Below are positions 7,814 to 16,464 of a stretch of DNA of 48,305 nucleotides, one piece after another (the first letter of the stretch is position 1; each line of letters opens with the position of its first letter). The position numbers and the translations under genes were made by a program. The notes beneath the pieces were generated by a model that worked only from the letters and a program-made list of their open reading frames with translations, was not told where the DNA came from and did not search any database. This DNA comes from CAXSDR01 sp964236445 (GTDB taxonomy: Bacteria; Actinomycetota; Actinomycetes; Motilibacterales; Motilibacteraceae): positions 1-48,305 of the forward strand of contig CAXSDR010000013.1 in assembly GCA_964236445.1 (NCBI GenBank). Reading direction: 5' to 3'.

Positions 7814-10800
7814 GTGACCGCCCCGGGAAGCGAATCCGGGCCTGCCGACACCGCGACGATGTCCGCGACCGCGGTCGACGTCGACCTGGGCGCACTGCGC
7901 CGCGACCTCGACGCCCGGGTCGACGGTGAAGTGCGTTTCGATGCCGTCTCGCGTGGCGCCTACTCCACCGACGCGTCGGTCTATCGACAGGTCCCGCTGG
8001 GCGTGGTGACGCCGCGCACCGTCGAGGCGTTGGTCGAGACCGTCGCCGTCTGCCGGGCCCACGGCGCGCCGATCGTGCCCCGCGGCGGCGGCACGAGCCT
8101 GGCCGGGCAGGCCTGCGGGGTCGGCGTCGTGATCGACACGAGCCGTCACCTCACCGCCGTCGAGTCGGTGGACGTCGTCAGGCGGCGGGCCACCGTGATG
8201 CCGGGAGTCGTGCTGGCCGAGCTCAACCGGACGCTGCTGCCGCACGGGCTGCAGTTCGGGCCCCGGCCCTCGAGCCACCGGGTCGCGACGATCGGCGGCA
8301 TGATCGGCAACGACGCCTGCGGGTCGACGGCGCAGGCCTACGGGCGTACGTCGGCCAACATCGACCGGCTCGAGATCCTGACCTCGGACGGCCACCGCGG
8401 CTGGGTCGGCCCGACGTCGGCGGACCAGCTCGAAGAGCTCGTGACCCACGACGACCGATGGGGGCACCTCTTTCGCGGCCTGCGCTCGCTGCGCGACCGC
8501 ACTGCCGACGATGTCGCCGCCCGCTATCCGGCGATGCCGCGGCGGGTGTCTGGCTACGACCTCACCGCGCTGTCGGGTGAGGCCGGCGGCATGGGGGGCA
8601 TGAGGGGCATGAGGGGCATGGGCGGGATGGACCTGGCTCGGCTGCTCGTCGGCAGCGAGGGCACGCTGGCGATGGTGCTGCGTGCGGAGCTGGTGCTCGT
8701 CCCGGTGCCGTCGGCCACTGCCGCAGTCGTCTTCGGCTACGACGACCTCGTCGCGGCGGCCCGCGACGTCCCCGCGATGAACGCGCATGGCTTGCACGCC
8801 CTCGAAGGGTTCGACGCGCGCCTGCTCATCGCTGCGGGCAGCAACGCTGTCCGGTCCGGCGCACTACCACCAGGAGACGCCTACCTCATGGCGGCGCTGG
8901 CGGGCACCGACGCCGCCGGGGTGGGGGAGCGGGCGTACGCGCTGGCCGCCGACCCGGCACTGCGCTTCCTCGGTGCGCTGGTGGTGACCGATCCAGGCGA
9001 GCAGCGGCGGCTGTGGGGCGTACGCGAGTCCGGGCTGGCGACCACGGCGAGCGCCGCCGGCTCGGGTGCGCAGGAGGTGTGGCCGGGCTGGGAGGACTCA
9101 GCGGTCCCACCGGAGCGGCTCGCGGACTACCTGGCGGCGCTGCTCGAGCTGCAGCAGCGCCATGGCTATGCGGGCGCGTCGCTCTATGGCCACTTCGGTC
9201 ACGGCTGCGTGCACACCCGTATCCCGTTCGACCTGCGCAGCGATGCGGGGATCGCGACGTTCCGGCGCTTTCTCGAGGAAGCGGCCGATCTCGTGGTGGC
9301 GCACGGCGGGTCGCTGTCGGGGGAGCACGGCGACGGCCGGGCACGCGGAGAGCTCCTGGAGCGGATGTACGGTCCCCGGCTCGTCGGCGCCTTCGGCGAG
9401 CTCAAAGCACTGTTCGACCCCGCCGGGCTGATGAACCCCGGCAAGGTGGTCGCGCCGCAGCCGCTCGACACCGACCTCCGCCCGCGCCGCCCCCTGCGCG
9501 AGCCGGTGCTGCGGCTCGCCCTCGGTGAGACGTTCGGCGAGGCCGCGTCGCGCTGCGTCGGCGTAGGCAGCTGCCGCTCGGACCACGGCGGCGTCATGTG
9601 CCCGAGCTACCGCGCCACCCGTCAGGAGGAGCACTCGACGCGGGGGCGTGCGCGCCTGCTGTTCGAGATGCTGACCGAGGACGGCGTGGTGGCGCGCGAG
9701 GGCTGGCAGTCGCCTGCGGTGCACGAGGCGCTCGACCTGTGCCTCGGGTGCAAGGGGTGCGCGAGCGACTGCCCTGCCGGGGTCGATATGGCGACCTACA
9801 AGACCGAGTTCCTCCACCACCGCTACGCAGGCCGGTTGCGCCCGCGGTCGCACTATGCGCTGGGCTGGCTGCCGTTCTGGCTGCGGGCCGCCTTGCCGAT
9901 GGCGCCGCTGGTCAATGTCGTCGCGTCGTGGGCCCCCACGGCTGCGGTGGCCAAGCGGCTCGCGGGTGTCGACGGCCGCCGGGCCATTCCCGCGCTGGGG
10001 CGCACCGCGTGGCCCGTGTCGACGCCCACCGGCCCCCGCGGGTCTGTCGTGCTGTTCCCCGACACGTTCACGCGGGCGTTCGCGCCGGAGGTCGCCTCGG
10101 CCGCCGCCACTGTCCTTGCCTCGGCCGGGTTCGGCGTGGTGGTGCCCGGTGAGCCGTTGTGCTGCGGTCTCACCTACTCCGCGAGCGGCCAGCTCGACCG
10201 TGCCGGCCGTCTGCTGCGGCGTACGGCCCGTGCGCTGCGGCCCTATCTCGACGCGGGGATGCCGGTGCTCGGCCTCGAGCCCAGCTGCACCACGGCGCTG
10301 CGCGAGGCGTCGCGGCTGCTCCCGGGCTCGCCCGACGCGGCTGCGGTCGCCGCGGGCACGCGCACGCTCGGGGAGCTGCTCCAGGAGCACGCGCCCGACT
10401 GGCGGCCTGAGCGTCGCCTCGATGCACGGCTGCTGCTGCAGCGCCACTGCCATCAGTACGCCGTGCTCGGGTCGGTGGCCGACGAGGCGCTGCTGCGCCG
10501 GTCGGGTGCCGACGTGGAGGTCCTCGACGACGGCTGCTGCGGTCTCGCCGGGGCGTTCGGCTTCGAGCGGGGTCACTACGACGTGTCGATGGCTGTCGGC
10601 GAGCTGGCACTGCTGCCGCGCGTACGCGCGATGGGGGCCGGCGACCTGCTCGTCGCCGACGGGTTCAGCTGCCGCACCCAGGTGGTGCAGGCCGTGGCGC
10701 CCCTGGTCAGCGGGTCGGACCGCTCGGGCTCGTCGGTTCGGTCGGGCCCACGGGTGCTGCACACCGCGCAGGTCCTCGCGCAAACCTGTGGGCCCCCCGG

Positions 10801-10816
10801 TGACGGGCCCCGGTAG
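7814..10816 (+). CDS. FAD-linked oxidase/Fe-S oxidoreductase fusion (YdiJ/D-2-hydroxyacid dehydrogenase type)
   Basis: Large flavo-iron-sulfur dehydrogenase, 1000 aa from GTG 7814 (ATG 7859 is an alternative 15 codons in; neither has a clear ribosome site). Order of domains: PCMH-type FAD-binding domain (about 45-230, with PRGGGTSLAGQ), FAD-oxidase C-terminal domain (about 290-550, with GHFGHGCVH, SGEHGDGRARGE and LMNPGKV), dicluster 4Fe-4S domain (cysteines from C581 and from C643 in CLGCKGCASDCP), and two CCG domains (C783-C784 and C908-C909). Family members oxidise D-2-hydroxyglutarate or D-lactate and reduce quinone or a carrier; the exact substrate is not readable here. Residues 259-270 are a Gly/Met/Arg tandem repeat in a loop before LARLLVGSEGTLA. 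Confidence 0.9.
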   Translation: MTAPGSESGPADTATMSATAVDVDLGALRRDLDARVDGEVRFDAVSRGAYSTDASVYRQVPLGVVTPRTVEALVETVAVCRAHGAPIVPRGGGTSLAGQACGVGVVIDTSRHLTAVESVDVVRRRATVMPGVVLAELNRTLLPHGLQFGPRPSSHRVATIGGMIGNDACGSTAQAYGRTSANIDRLEILTSDGHRGWVGPTSADQLEELVTHDDRWGHLFRGLRSLRDRTADDVAARYPAMPRRVSGYDLTALSGEAGGMGGMRGMRGMGGMDLARLLVGSEGTLAMVLRAELVLVPVPSATAAVVFGYDDLVAAARDVPAMNAHGLHALEGFDARLLIAAGSNAVRSGALPPGDAYLMAALAGTDAAGVGERAYALAADPALRFLGALVVTDPGEQRRLWGVRESGLATTASAAGSGAQEVWPGWEDSAVPPERLADYLAALLELQQRHGYAGASLYGHFGHGCVHTRIPFDLRSDAGIATFRRFLEEAADLVVAHGGSLSGEHGDGRARGELLERMYGPRLVGAFGELKALFDPAGLMNPGKVVAPQPLDTDLRPRRPLREPVLRLALGETFGEAASRCVGVGSCRSDHGGVMCPSYRATRQEEHSTRGRARLLFEMLTEDGVVAREGWQSPAVHEALDLCLGCKGCASDCPAGVDMATYKTEFLHHRYAGRLRPRSHYALGWLPFWLRAALPMAPLVNVVASWAPTAAVAKRLAGVDGRRAIPALGRTAWPVSTPTGPRGSVVLFPDTFTRAFAPEVASAAATVLASAGFGVVVPGEPLCCGLTYSASGQLDRAGRLLRRTARALRPYLDAGMPVLGLEPSCTTALREASRLLPGSPDAAAVAAGTRTLGELLQEHAPDWRPERRLDARLLLQRHCHQYAVLGSVADEALLRRSGADVEVLDDGCCGLAGAFGFERGHYDVSMAVGELALLPRVRAMGAGDLLVADGFSCRTQVVQAVAPLVSGSDRSGSSVRSGPRVLHTAQVLAQTCGPPGDGPR
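8588..8623 (+). repeat. Four 9-bp tandem repeats inside the FAD dehydrogenase gene
   Basis: Units of GGCATGAGG with one or two changes, in frame, coding Gly-Met-(Arg/Gly). The homologous loop in related dehydrogenases is short and variable, so this looks like a slippage expansion tolerated in a surface loop. Confidence 0.75.
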
Positions 10817-10867
10817 CATTCCGCCGACGTACCGAACTCCACCTCGACCTCACGGAGCGAAGCGACC

Positions 10868-11302
10868 ATGGCAGACGTGCATGAGACGTCCGAGCCCGTC
10901 GCGACCGCGACCGTCCTCGTCTACAGCGACGACAAGTCGATCCGCGACCGCGTGATGCTGGCGATCGGCCGCCGTCCTGCCAAGGACGTCCCGTTCGTGA
11001 CCGTCGTCGAGTGCGCGACCGGTCCGGCTGTCATGAAGGCGCTCGACGCAGGTGGCATCGACGTCGCCGTTCTCGACGGTGAAGCCGCACCCGAGGGCGG
11101 CATGGGCATCTGCCGCCAGGCCAAGGACGAGGTCTTCCGCTGCCCGCCCGTGCTGGTGCTCACCGGCCGGGTGCAGGACAACTGGCTGGCGTCCTGGTCG
11201 CGGGCCGACGCGGTGGTCCTGCACCCCCTGGACCCCGTCGTCGTGGCCGAGGCAGTCGCGGCGCTGCTCCGGGCCCGCGCGGCCAGCGTCCCCGTCCGCT
11301 AG
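10868..11302 (+). CDS. Stand-alone atypical receiver-domain protein
   Basis: 144 aa, almost entirely one CheY-like domain. Acid pocket D21-D22, phosphoacceptor candidate D70 (VAVLDGE) and T99 (LVLTG) are present, but the conserved Lys before the cis-Pro is replaced by His (H119-P120 in VVLHPLDP). There is no output domain. ATG 10868 has a GGAG element about 10 nt upstream. It lies 43 nt before trpD on the same strand and 51 nt after the FAD dehydrogenase. Either phosphorylation works without the lysine or the domain is a phosphorylation-independent protein-binding module; partners are unknown. Confidence 0.75.
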   Translation: MADVHETSEPVATATVLVYSDDKSIRDRVMLAIGRRPAKDVPFVTVVECATGPAVMKALDAGGIDVAVLDGEAAPEGGMGICRQAKDEVFRCPPVLVLTGRVQDNWLASWSRADAVVLHPLDPVVVAEAVAALLRARAASVPVR

Positions 11303-11345
11303 TGCGGCACCCGGCGCCCGTGGTCGCGGTCCCGAAGGCGACGTC

Positions 11346-12431
11346 GTGAGCCCGTGGCAGACCGACGTCGCGGTCCCGCTCGACTGGCCGTCGCTGCTCA
11401 CCGCGGTCGTACGCCACCAGGCTCTCCCGTCGCGCGCAACCGCGTGGGCCATGGAGCAGGTGATGGCGGGTGAGGCGTCCTCCGCCCAGATCGCCGCGCT
11501 GGCCGTAGGGCTGCGTTCCAAGGGTGAGACTGCTGACGAGGTCGTCGGGCTGGTCACGACGATGCTCGCCCACGCCGAGCGCATCGAGGTCGCGGGTCTC
11601 GCGGTCGACACGTGCGGCACCGGAGGTGATCGCAGCCACACCGTGAACATCTCGACGATGTCGGCGATGGTCGTCGCGGGGGCAGGGGGCCGCGTCGTCA
11701 AGCACGGCAACCGGGCCGCTTCGTCGACCTGCGGATCGGCCGATCTCCTCGAGGAGCTCGGTGTGGTCATCGACCTCGGACCGAGCCTCGTGCCCGAGTG
11801 CATCGAGGACGCCGGAATCGGTTTCTGCTTCGCACCGCGCTTCCACCCGGCCCTGCGTCATGCCGCCGTCGCCCGCCGCGAGCTCGGCATCGCGACGTTC
11901 TTCAACTTCCTCGGCCCGCTCGCCAACCCCGCGCAACCGGCGGCTCAGGCGGTCGGTGTGGCCGATGCCCGCATGGCGGGCGTGATGGCCGACGTCCTCG
12001 CGCGACGAGGTGCGTCGGCCCTGCTGTTCCGGGGGGACGACGGTCTGGACGAGCTGACCACCACCGCGCCCTCGCACGTCTGGGAGGTTCGTGGCGGCGA
12101 GGTCACCGCCTCGGTCCTCGACGTCGCCGACATCGGCGTGGGACGCGCGACCACGTCGCAGCTGCGTGGCGGCGACCGCGCCTACAACGCCGCCGTGACG
12201 CGCCGGTTCCTCGACGGCGAGGCCGGACCCGTGCGCGATGCCGTCCTGGTCAACGCCGCCGCGGGTCTCGTCGCCCTCGACGCCGCCGCGCCGGACTTCG
12301 CCGACGGCTCCCCACTGCCCGAGCGGCTGCGTGCCGCGCTGGCGCGTGCGGCAGCCGCTGTCGACGACGGTCTCGCGGCGGCGGCGCTCGACCGGTGGGT
12401 CGAGACGTCGCAGCGGCTCGCCGCGCGCTGA
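11346..12431 (+). CDS. trpD: Anthranilate phosphoribosyltransferase
   Basis: Transfers phosphoribose from PRPP to anthranilate, second step of tryptophan synthesis; cytoplasmic. 361 aa from GTG 11346, with AAGG about 8 nt upstream; the longer open frame to 11052 overlaps the receiver gene and is not used. PRPP motif GTGGD at 91-95 and the KHGNRAAS motif at 119-126 are intact. It is separated from other trp genes, as in mycobacteria where trpD (Rv2192c) also sits next to ctaE-qcr, although here two genes intervene. Confidence 0.96.
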   Translation: MSPWQTDVAVPLDWPSLLTAVVRHQALPSRATAWAMEQVMAGEASSAQIAALAVGLRSKGETADEVVGLVTTMLAHAERIEVAGLAVDTCGTGGDRSHTVNISTMSAMVVAGAGGRVVKHGNRAASSTCGSADLLEELGVVIDLGPSLVPECIEDAGIGFCFAPRFHPALRHAAVARRELGIATFFNFLGPLANPAQPAAQAVGVADARMAGVMADVLARRGASALLFRGDDGLDELTTTAPSHVWEVRGGEVTASVLDVADIGVGRATTSQLRGGDRAYNAAVTRRFLDGEAGPVRDAVLVNAAAGLVALDAAAPDFADGSPLPERLRAALARAAAAVDDGLAAAALDRWVETSQRLAAR

Positions 12432-12479
12432 GCGTCGCGGCGGCCGGAGCGGGTCACCGGCTGTGGGTCGAGCAGTCGG

Positions 12480-14068
12480 TCACCAGCAGCCGGTCACCGT
12501 TGCGGCGAGGGCGTCGACCTTGCGCCGCATCGCCAGGGTCGAGTGTGGGCCGTTGACCAGGATCGCGAAGGCCTTCAGGCGTCCGTCGGCCCCATAGGTG
12601 ACCCCCGCGAGGGACGTCACGTCGTGCAGCTGTCCGGTCTTGGCCCACAGGGTGCCGGCCGCGCAGCGTGACGGTGCCGTCGTGAACCGGCCGCGTGCGG
12701 TGCGCAGCGAGCCCGTCATGCCCGCGAGCGGCAGGTCACCGCCGTAGACCATGCTGTGCAGCTGCACCTGGCTGCTGTCGGCCGCGAGCTGGATCAGCGT
12801 CACGAGCACGCCGGGTGTCAGCCGGTCGCGGCGCGACAGCCCGCTGCCGTCGTAGAGGTGGACGCCGGCCATCGGCACGCCGAGCCGGGCCAGGGCGGCG
12901 TTGCGCACCGCGGCTGTCGCCTGCCAGGTGGGCCGCACCCCGGCGGCGACCGCCACCTGGCGGGCCAGCACCTCCGCGACGTCGTTGTCGCTCGTGAGCA
13001 GCATGTCGCGCACGATCGTGTCCAGACTGGCGCCCTCGACCCCGCCGAGCTGACGGGCATCGGGCACGCGCGCGTGCCGGGTGATACGCGTGACGCGCAC
13101 CCCGTGCAGGGCGAGCTTGGCGGCGAAGACCCGGGCGGCATCGAGCGACGTGTCGACCGAGCGGTGCTGGTCGACGACGAGCGCACGCACCGCTGACACC
13201 TGGCTCGGCACCGTGCCCAGCGGCCAGCCGTTGGCAGCGGTCGGCGCCGGGAAGCGGGTGTCGTCGACCTGGAGCTGGACGGAGCCGACACGCCGGCTCG
13301 TCAGGTCCAGGGCGGTCTGCGTCGCGAGCGAGTCGAGGTCGGTCGAGGTGAGCGACGGATCGCCACCCCCGACGAGCACGATGACGTCGCGTCGATCGGT
13401 CGCGACGGTGGAGGTGAGGAAGTGGTGGTCGGCACCGAGCGTTTCGAGGGCCGTCACGGCCGTGGCCAGCTTCGCGGTGGAGGCCGGCATCAGGGCGGTG
13501 CCGATGCGCAGACCCGCGACGTCGTGCCCGGACGTGATGTCGCGGACCAGCATGCTGGTGCGGGCTCCGAGACCCAGGGACCTCGCGCGAGCGGCGAGCA
13601 CGGCCGCGATGCGGGCATCGGCCTGCGTGGGCGCAGCGGGGTCCACCGGTGCTCCCGAGTCGGGCGGTGCTCCCGGGTCGGGCGGTGCTCCCGAGTCGGG
13701 CGGTGCTCCCGGGNNNNNNNNNNNNNNNNNNNNNNNNNNNNNNNNNNNNNNNNNNNNNNNNNNNNNNNNNNNNNNNNNNNNNNNNNNNNNNNNNNNNNNN
13801 NNNNNNNNNNNNNGTCGGGCGGTGCTCCCGGGTCGGGCGGTGCTCCCGAGTCGGGCGGTGCTCCCGGGTCGGGCGTGGGGGTCGGGGTCGGGCAGGAGGG
13901 TGTCATCGCCGGGTCGGTCACCTGGTCCGCGACCGGGCACGGGACGGGGGTGTCGTCAGCCGACACGGGCGCGCTGCCGGTGCTGATCAGCACCAGCAGG
14001 GCGACGGCGGCGCTCAGGGAGCCACTGATCCGGGCTCGCCTCCGGAGTCGACCCGCGGTTCGCGTCAT
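12480..14068 (-). CDS. dacB: D-alanyl-D-alanine carboxypeptidase/endopeptidase (PBP4, peptidase S13), with assembly gap
   Basis: Extracytoplasmic penicillin-binding protein that trims or cleaves peptidoglycan stem peptides. The ATG at 14068 begins a signal peptide (RRRAR, then a hydrophobic run to about residue 37). A Pro-rich linker of PGAPPD/SGAPPD repeats follows and is broken by 100 Ns; 100 is not a multiple of 3, so the apparent frame change across the gap is an artefact and both sides belong to one gene. After the gap the catalytic domain has S-x-x-K (PASTAKLAT), S-D-N (LTSDNDVAEV) and K-T-G (LWAKTGQLHD). GAGGA lies about 8 nt before the start. Homologue of Rv3627c-type proteins. True length is unknown. 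Confidence 0.9.
13646..13876 (-). repeat. 18-bp tandem repeat coding a Pro/Gly/Asp-rich linker
   Basis: On the plus strand the unit is TCGGGCGGTGCTCCCGRG, alternating A and G at position 17, so the protein alternates SGAPPD and PGAPPD. Three to four units are readable on each side of the N run. The linker joins the signal peptide to the catalytic domain of the carboxypeptidase. Confidence 0.9.
13714..13813. other. Assembly gap (100 N)
   Basis: Exactly 100 N characters, the usual placeholder for a gap of unknown size, located inside the tandem repeat. The number of missing repeat units cannot be known from this record. Confidence 0.98.
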
Positions 14069-14135
14069 GCCGGCAGTCCTCGCGTAGGTGGGAAGGGCGT
14101 TTGGGGTGCTGTGTCGGCGCGACGACTCGTGCGCT

Positions 14136-14154
14136 GAACCCGGGCGGCGGGTTC
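14136..14154 (-). terminator. Hairpin after the AsnC-domain gene
   Basis: Perfect inverted repeat GAACCCG / CGGGTTC with a 5-nt loop in the 129-bp space between the AsnC-domain stop (14198) and the dacB start (14068), both on the minus strand. No T tract; a weak terminator or operator separating the two genes. Confidence 0.3.
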
Positions 14155-14197
14155 TCTGGGCGCCCGGCGTAGGTCGGTCGCTCGGGTGTGCGGCCGC

Positions 14198-14485
14198 TCA
14201 GTCGGCGTCGGGTGCGCCGAGGGAGAAGGCCGCCTCGAGATCGTGGCTGCTGTAGGCGCGGAACGCGATGTGCGTCTCGGTGGCCAGCACGCCGTCGACC
14301 TTGTTGAGCCGATCGGCGATCACGTCGGCCAGCTGCTCATGCTCACGCACGCGCACGATCACAACCAGGTCGACGCCCCCGGTCACGGAGTAGACCTCGC
14401 TCACGCCGTCGAGATCGGCCAGGCGCTCGGCGACCTCGGGGATCCGCGAGACGTCGGCCTGGACGAGGACGATCGCTGTGATCAA
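14198..14485 (-). CDS. Stand-alone Lrp/AsnC ligand-binding (RAM) domain protein
   Basis: 95 aa, a single alpha-beta RAM domain without the usual helix-turn-helix. The likely start is TTG 14485 (LITAIVLVQADV...), with AGAGG 7 nt upstream; the open frame continues upstream but without family similarity. The VTGGVDLVVIVRV segment is the typical ligand-binding strand. Such proteins assemble with full-length Lrp/AsnC regulators or bind amino acids alone. It lies 100 nt downstream of the exonuclease gene on the same strand. Confidence 0.85.
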   Translation of the reverse strand: MITAIVLVQADVSRIPEVAERLADLDGVSEVYSVTGGVDLVVIVRVREHEQLADVIADRLNKVDGVLATETHIAFRAYSSHDLEAAFSLGAPDAD

Positions 14486-14585
14486 CGCAGTGCCTCTGCT
14501 TCTCTCGGCGGGAACGCGGCGACGGGCACCACTGATCGGCACGCTCCGTCGAACGGAGCGTAACCCGGCGTTCGGCTCGCACGCG

Positions 14586-16355
14586 TCAGGCGCTCGGCCG
14601 TAGCGACCGACGGTCCCTGAAGGGAGCTGCGGGCGTCGCCTCGAAGGCGCCGTCGAGGCGGTTGCGTTCGGCGCCCGCGCCATGGCACGGGCTCGCCCAC
14701 GTGCCGTCGACCTCGATCAGCCGGGTCCCCGGCTGCTCCAGCCACCGGAGCACGCACTCCACCTCCTCGGCGCCGGCGGCGGGCAGCGGGCCGGGACCGG
14801 GCACCACGACCTCGGCCGTGGCGACCAGGGCGTCGATGTGGGGCCCGGGTGCAACGCCACGCCCGACCGTCGCGGCTCCGACGAGGCGTCCCCAACGCAC
14901 GGCGGCCAGCTGCCAGCCGCCCTGGTCGTCGGGCCGCGCCGCGACGAGCAGCCGGCACCCCGTGAGGCTGCGCAACCGCTGCAGCCGCGCGCTCACCCCA
15001 ACGAACGCTGCGAGCCGGTCGCGGGCTGCAGCGGCGTCCTCGAAACGCTCGGTCGCGGCGAGGGTGCTGATGCGCGTTCCCAGCACCTGGGTGACCCGCC
15101 GCGGGTCACCGACGAAGGCATGGCGCACCACCTCGACGTGGGAGGCGTACTCCTGCACCGTCTCCCCGCCGGCGCAAGGTGCCCCGCACCTGCCCATCTC
15201 CGCGAGGGCGCAGGGCGTCGTCAGCTTGCGGGGGGACAGCCGCGCCGAGCACTGGCGGATCGGGACCGCCTCGTGCAGCGCCGCCAGGGCGCGTTCGGCT
15301 GTGCGCGCCGAGGTGAAGGGTCCGAGATAGTCGGCCCCGTCGTCCCGCACCTGGCGCACGAGCGAGAGCCGGGGAAACGCCTCGACCGTGAGCTTGAGCC
15401 AGAGCGCACGCTCCGGCGTCTTGGAGCGCCGGTTGTAGCGCGGCTTGAGCTCGGCGATCATGCGCAGCTCGCGCACCTGCGCCTCCAGCGTGGTGGCGCA
15501 GACGATGGCGTCCACGGACTCTGCCAGGCCGATCATCTCGGTCATGCGACGGCGTGTCTCCGCTGCGGTGAAATAGCTGCGGACCCGGGCGCGCAGGTCG
15601 CGCGACGTGCCGACATAGAGGGCGCGGCCTCGGCTGTCACGGAAGACGTAGACGCCGGGCGCGGAGGGGAGGCGGTCGGCGAGGTGTCGTTTGCGCCTGC
15701 GCTGCGCCGGCACGCGTGAGGAGTAGGTGGCGAGCTCCTCGACGGAGTGCACCCCCAGCGCACCGACCCGCTCGAGCAGCCCGTGCAGCACGTCGACGGT
15801 GGCGCGCGCGTCATCGAGCGCCCGGTGGTTGGGCGTCGTCGCGGCCCGGAAGAGGCGGGCGAGCGAGGACAGCTTGCAGTCGGGCGCCTCGTCTCGGGTC
15901 ACGAGCTGGCGGGCGAGCCGCGCCGTGTCGACGACGGCGAACGGCGGCCAGTCGAGAGACGCTTCAGCGCACGCGGCCCGCAGGAACCCCGTGTCGAACG
16001 GTGCATTGTGCGCCACCAGCACCACGCACGGACCGCACCAGGCGAGGAAAGAGCTCACGGCGGCGGTGCACGACGGAGCACCCCGCACCATGGCATCGGT
16101 GATGCCCGTCAGGACGGCGATGAACGACGGCACGGCGCAGCCGGGGTCGACCAGGGTCTGGAACTCGCCGAGGACCTCACCGGCCCGGACCTTGACCGCG
16201 CCGATCTCGGTGATGCGGGCGCCGGCTGCCGGCGAGCCGCCGGTCGTCTCGAGGTCGACGACCACGAACGTCGCCTCGCGCAGGGGGCTGCCCAGCTCGT
16301 CGAACGTGCCCTGCACATCGAGAGCGCGCACCGGGGGAAGGGTCTGACTGCTCAC
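14586..16355 (-). CDS. DEDDh 3'-5' exonuclease fused to a UvrC-like GIY-YIG nuclease
   Basis: 589 aa. The N-terminal half is a DnaQ-type exonuclease: DLETTG at 34-39, HNAPFD ending at D121, and H177-x4-D182. From about residue 228 a GIY-YIG endonuclease domain follows (PGVYVFRD, ALYVGTSRDL), with UvrC-type YNRRSK and YLGPF motifs, then a C-terminal region with a Cys-rich segment (QCS...CALAEMGRCGAPC) like the UvrC middle region; the UvrC RNase H-like second nuclease is absent. GTG 16355 is the start, with a -10-like TACCGT 8 nt upstream and no ribosome site. Orthologue of Rv2191 by order and architecture; a role in repair synthesis or incision is inferred. Confidence 0.9.
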   Translation of the reverse strand: MSSQTLPPVRALDVQGTFDELGSPLREATFVVVDLETTGGSPAAGARITEIGAVKVRAGEVLGEFQTLVDPGCAVPSFIAVLTGITDAMVRGAPSCTAAVSSFLAWCGPCVVLVAHNAPFDTGFLRAACAEASLDWPPFAVVDTARLARQLVTRDEAPDCKLSSLARLFRAATTPNHRALDDARATVDVLHGLLERVGALGVHSVEELATYSSRVPAQRRRKRHLADRLPSAPGVYVFRDSRGRALYVGTSRDLRARVRSYFTAAETRRRMTEMIGLAESVDAIVCATTLEAQVRELRMIAELKPRYNRRSKTPERALWLKLTVEAFPRLSLVRQVRDDGADYLGPFTSARTAERALAALHEAVPIRQCSARLSPRKLTTPCALAEMGRCGAPCAGGETVQEYASHVEVVRHAFVGDPRRVTQVLGTRISTLAATERFEDAAAARDRLAAFVGVSARLQRLRSLTGCRLLVAARPDDQGGWQLAAVRWGRLVGAATVGRGVAPGPHIDALVATAEVVVPGPGPLPAAGAEEVECVLRWLEQPGTRLIEVDGTWASPCHGAGAERNRLDGAFEATPAAPFRDRRSLRPSA

Positions 16356-16363
16356 AGTCCGGG

Positions 16364-16369
16364 ACGGTA
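16364..16369 (-). promoter_or_regulatory. -10 box TACCGT, leaderless promoter candidate for the DEDDh/GIY-YIG gene
   Basis: TACCGT ends 8 nt before GTG 16355, placing the expected transcription start at or next to the start codon. Confidence 0.4.
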
Positions 16370-16451
16370 GATGTCGACACCGACAGCTCTGCCCCGCCAC
16401 GCCTGTTCCGCCTACCGTCGAGCCGCCGGGGAAAATGTCGGTGCCGGCTCC

Positions 16452-16457
16452 TAGGGT
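16452..16457 (+). promoter_or_regulatory. -10 box TAGGGT, leaderless promoter candidate
   Basis: TAGGGT ends 7 nt before ATG 16465 and no Shine-Dalgarno sequence is present. Confidence 0.45.
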
Positions 16458-16464
16458 CCGAGGC

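Noticed and set aside
9098..10819. 573-codon minus-strand open frame opposite the FAD/Fe-S dehydrogenase
   Set aside because: Antisense shadow with no domain pattern; the plus-strand gene has all family motifs.
13490..13940. Two separate genes on either side of the N run
   Set aside because: Signal peptide plus linker on one side and catalytic domain plus the same linker on the other are one dacB gene; the frame change comes from the arbitrary gap length.
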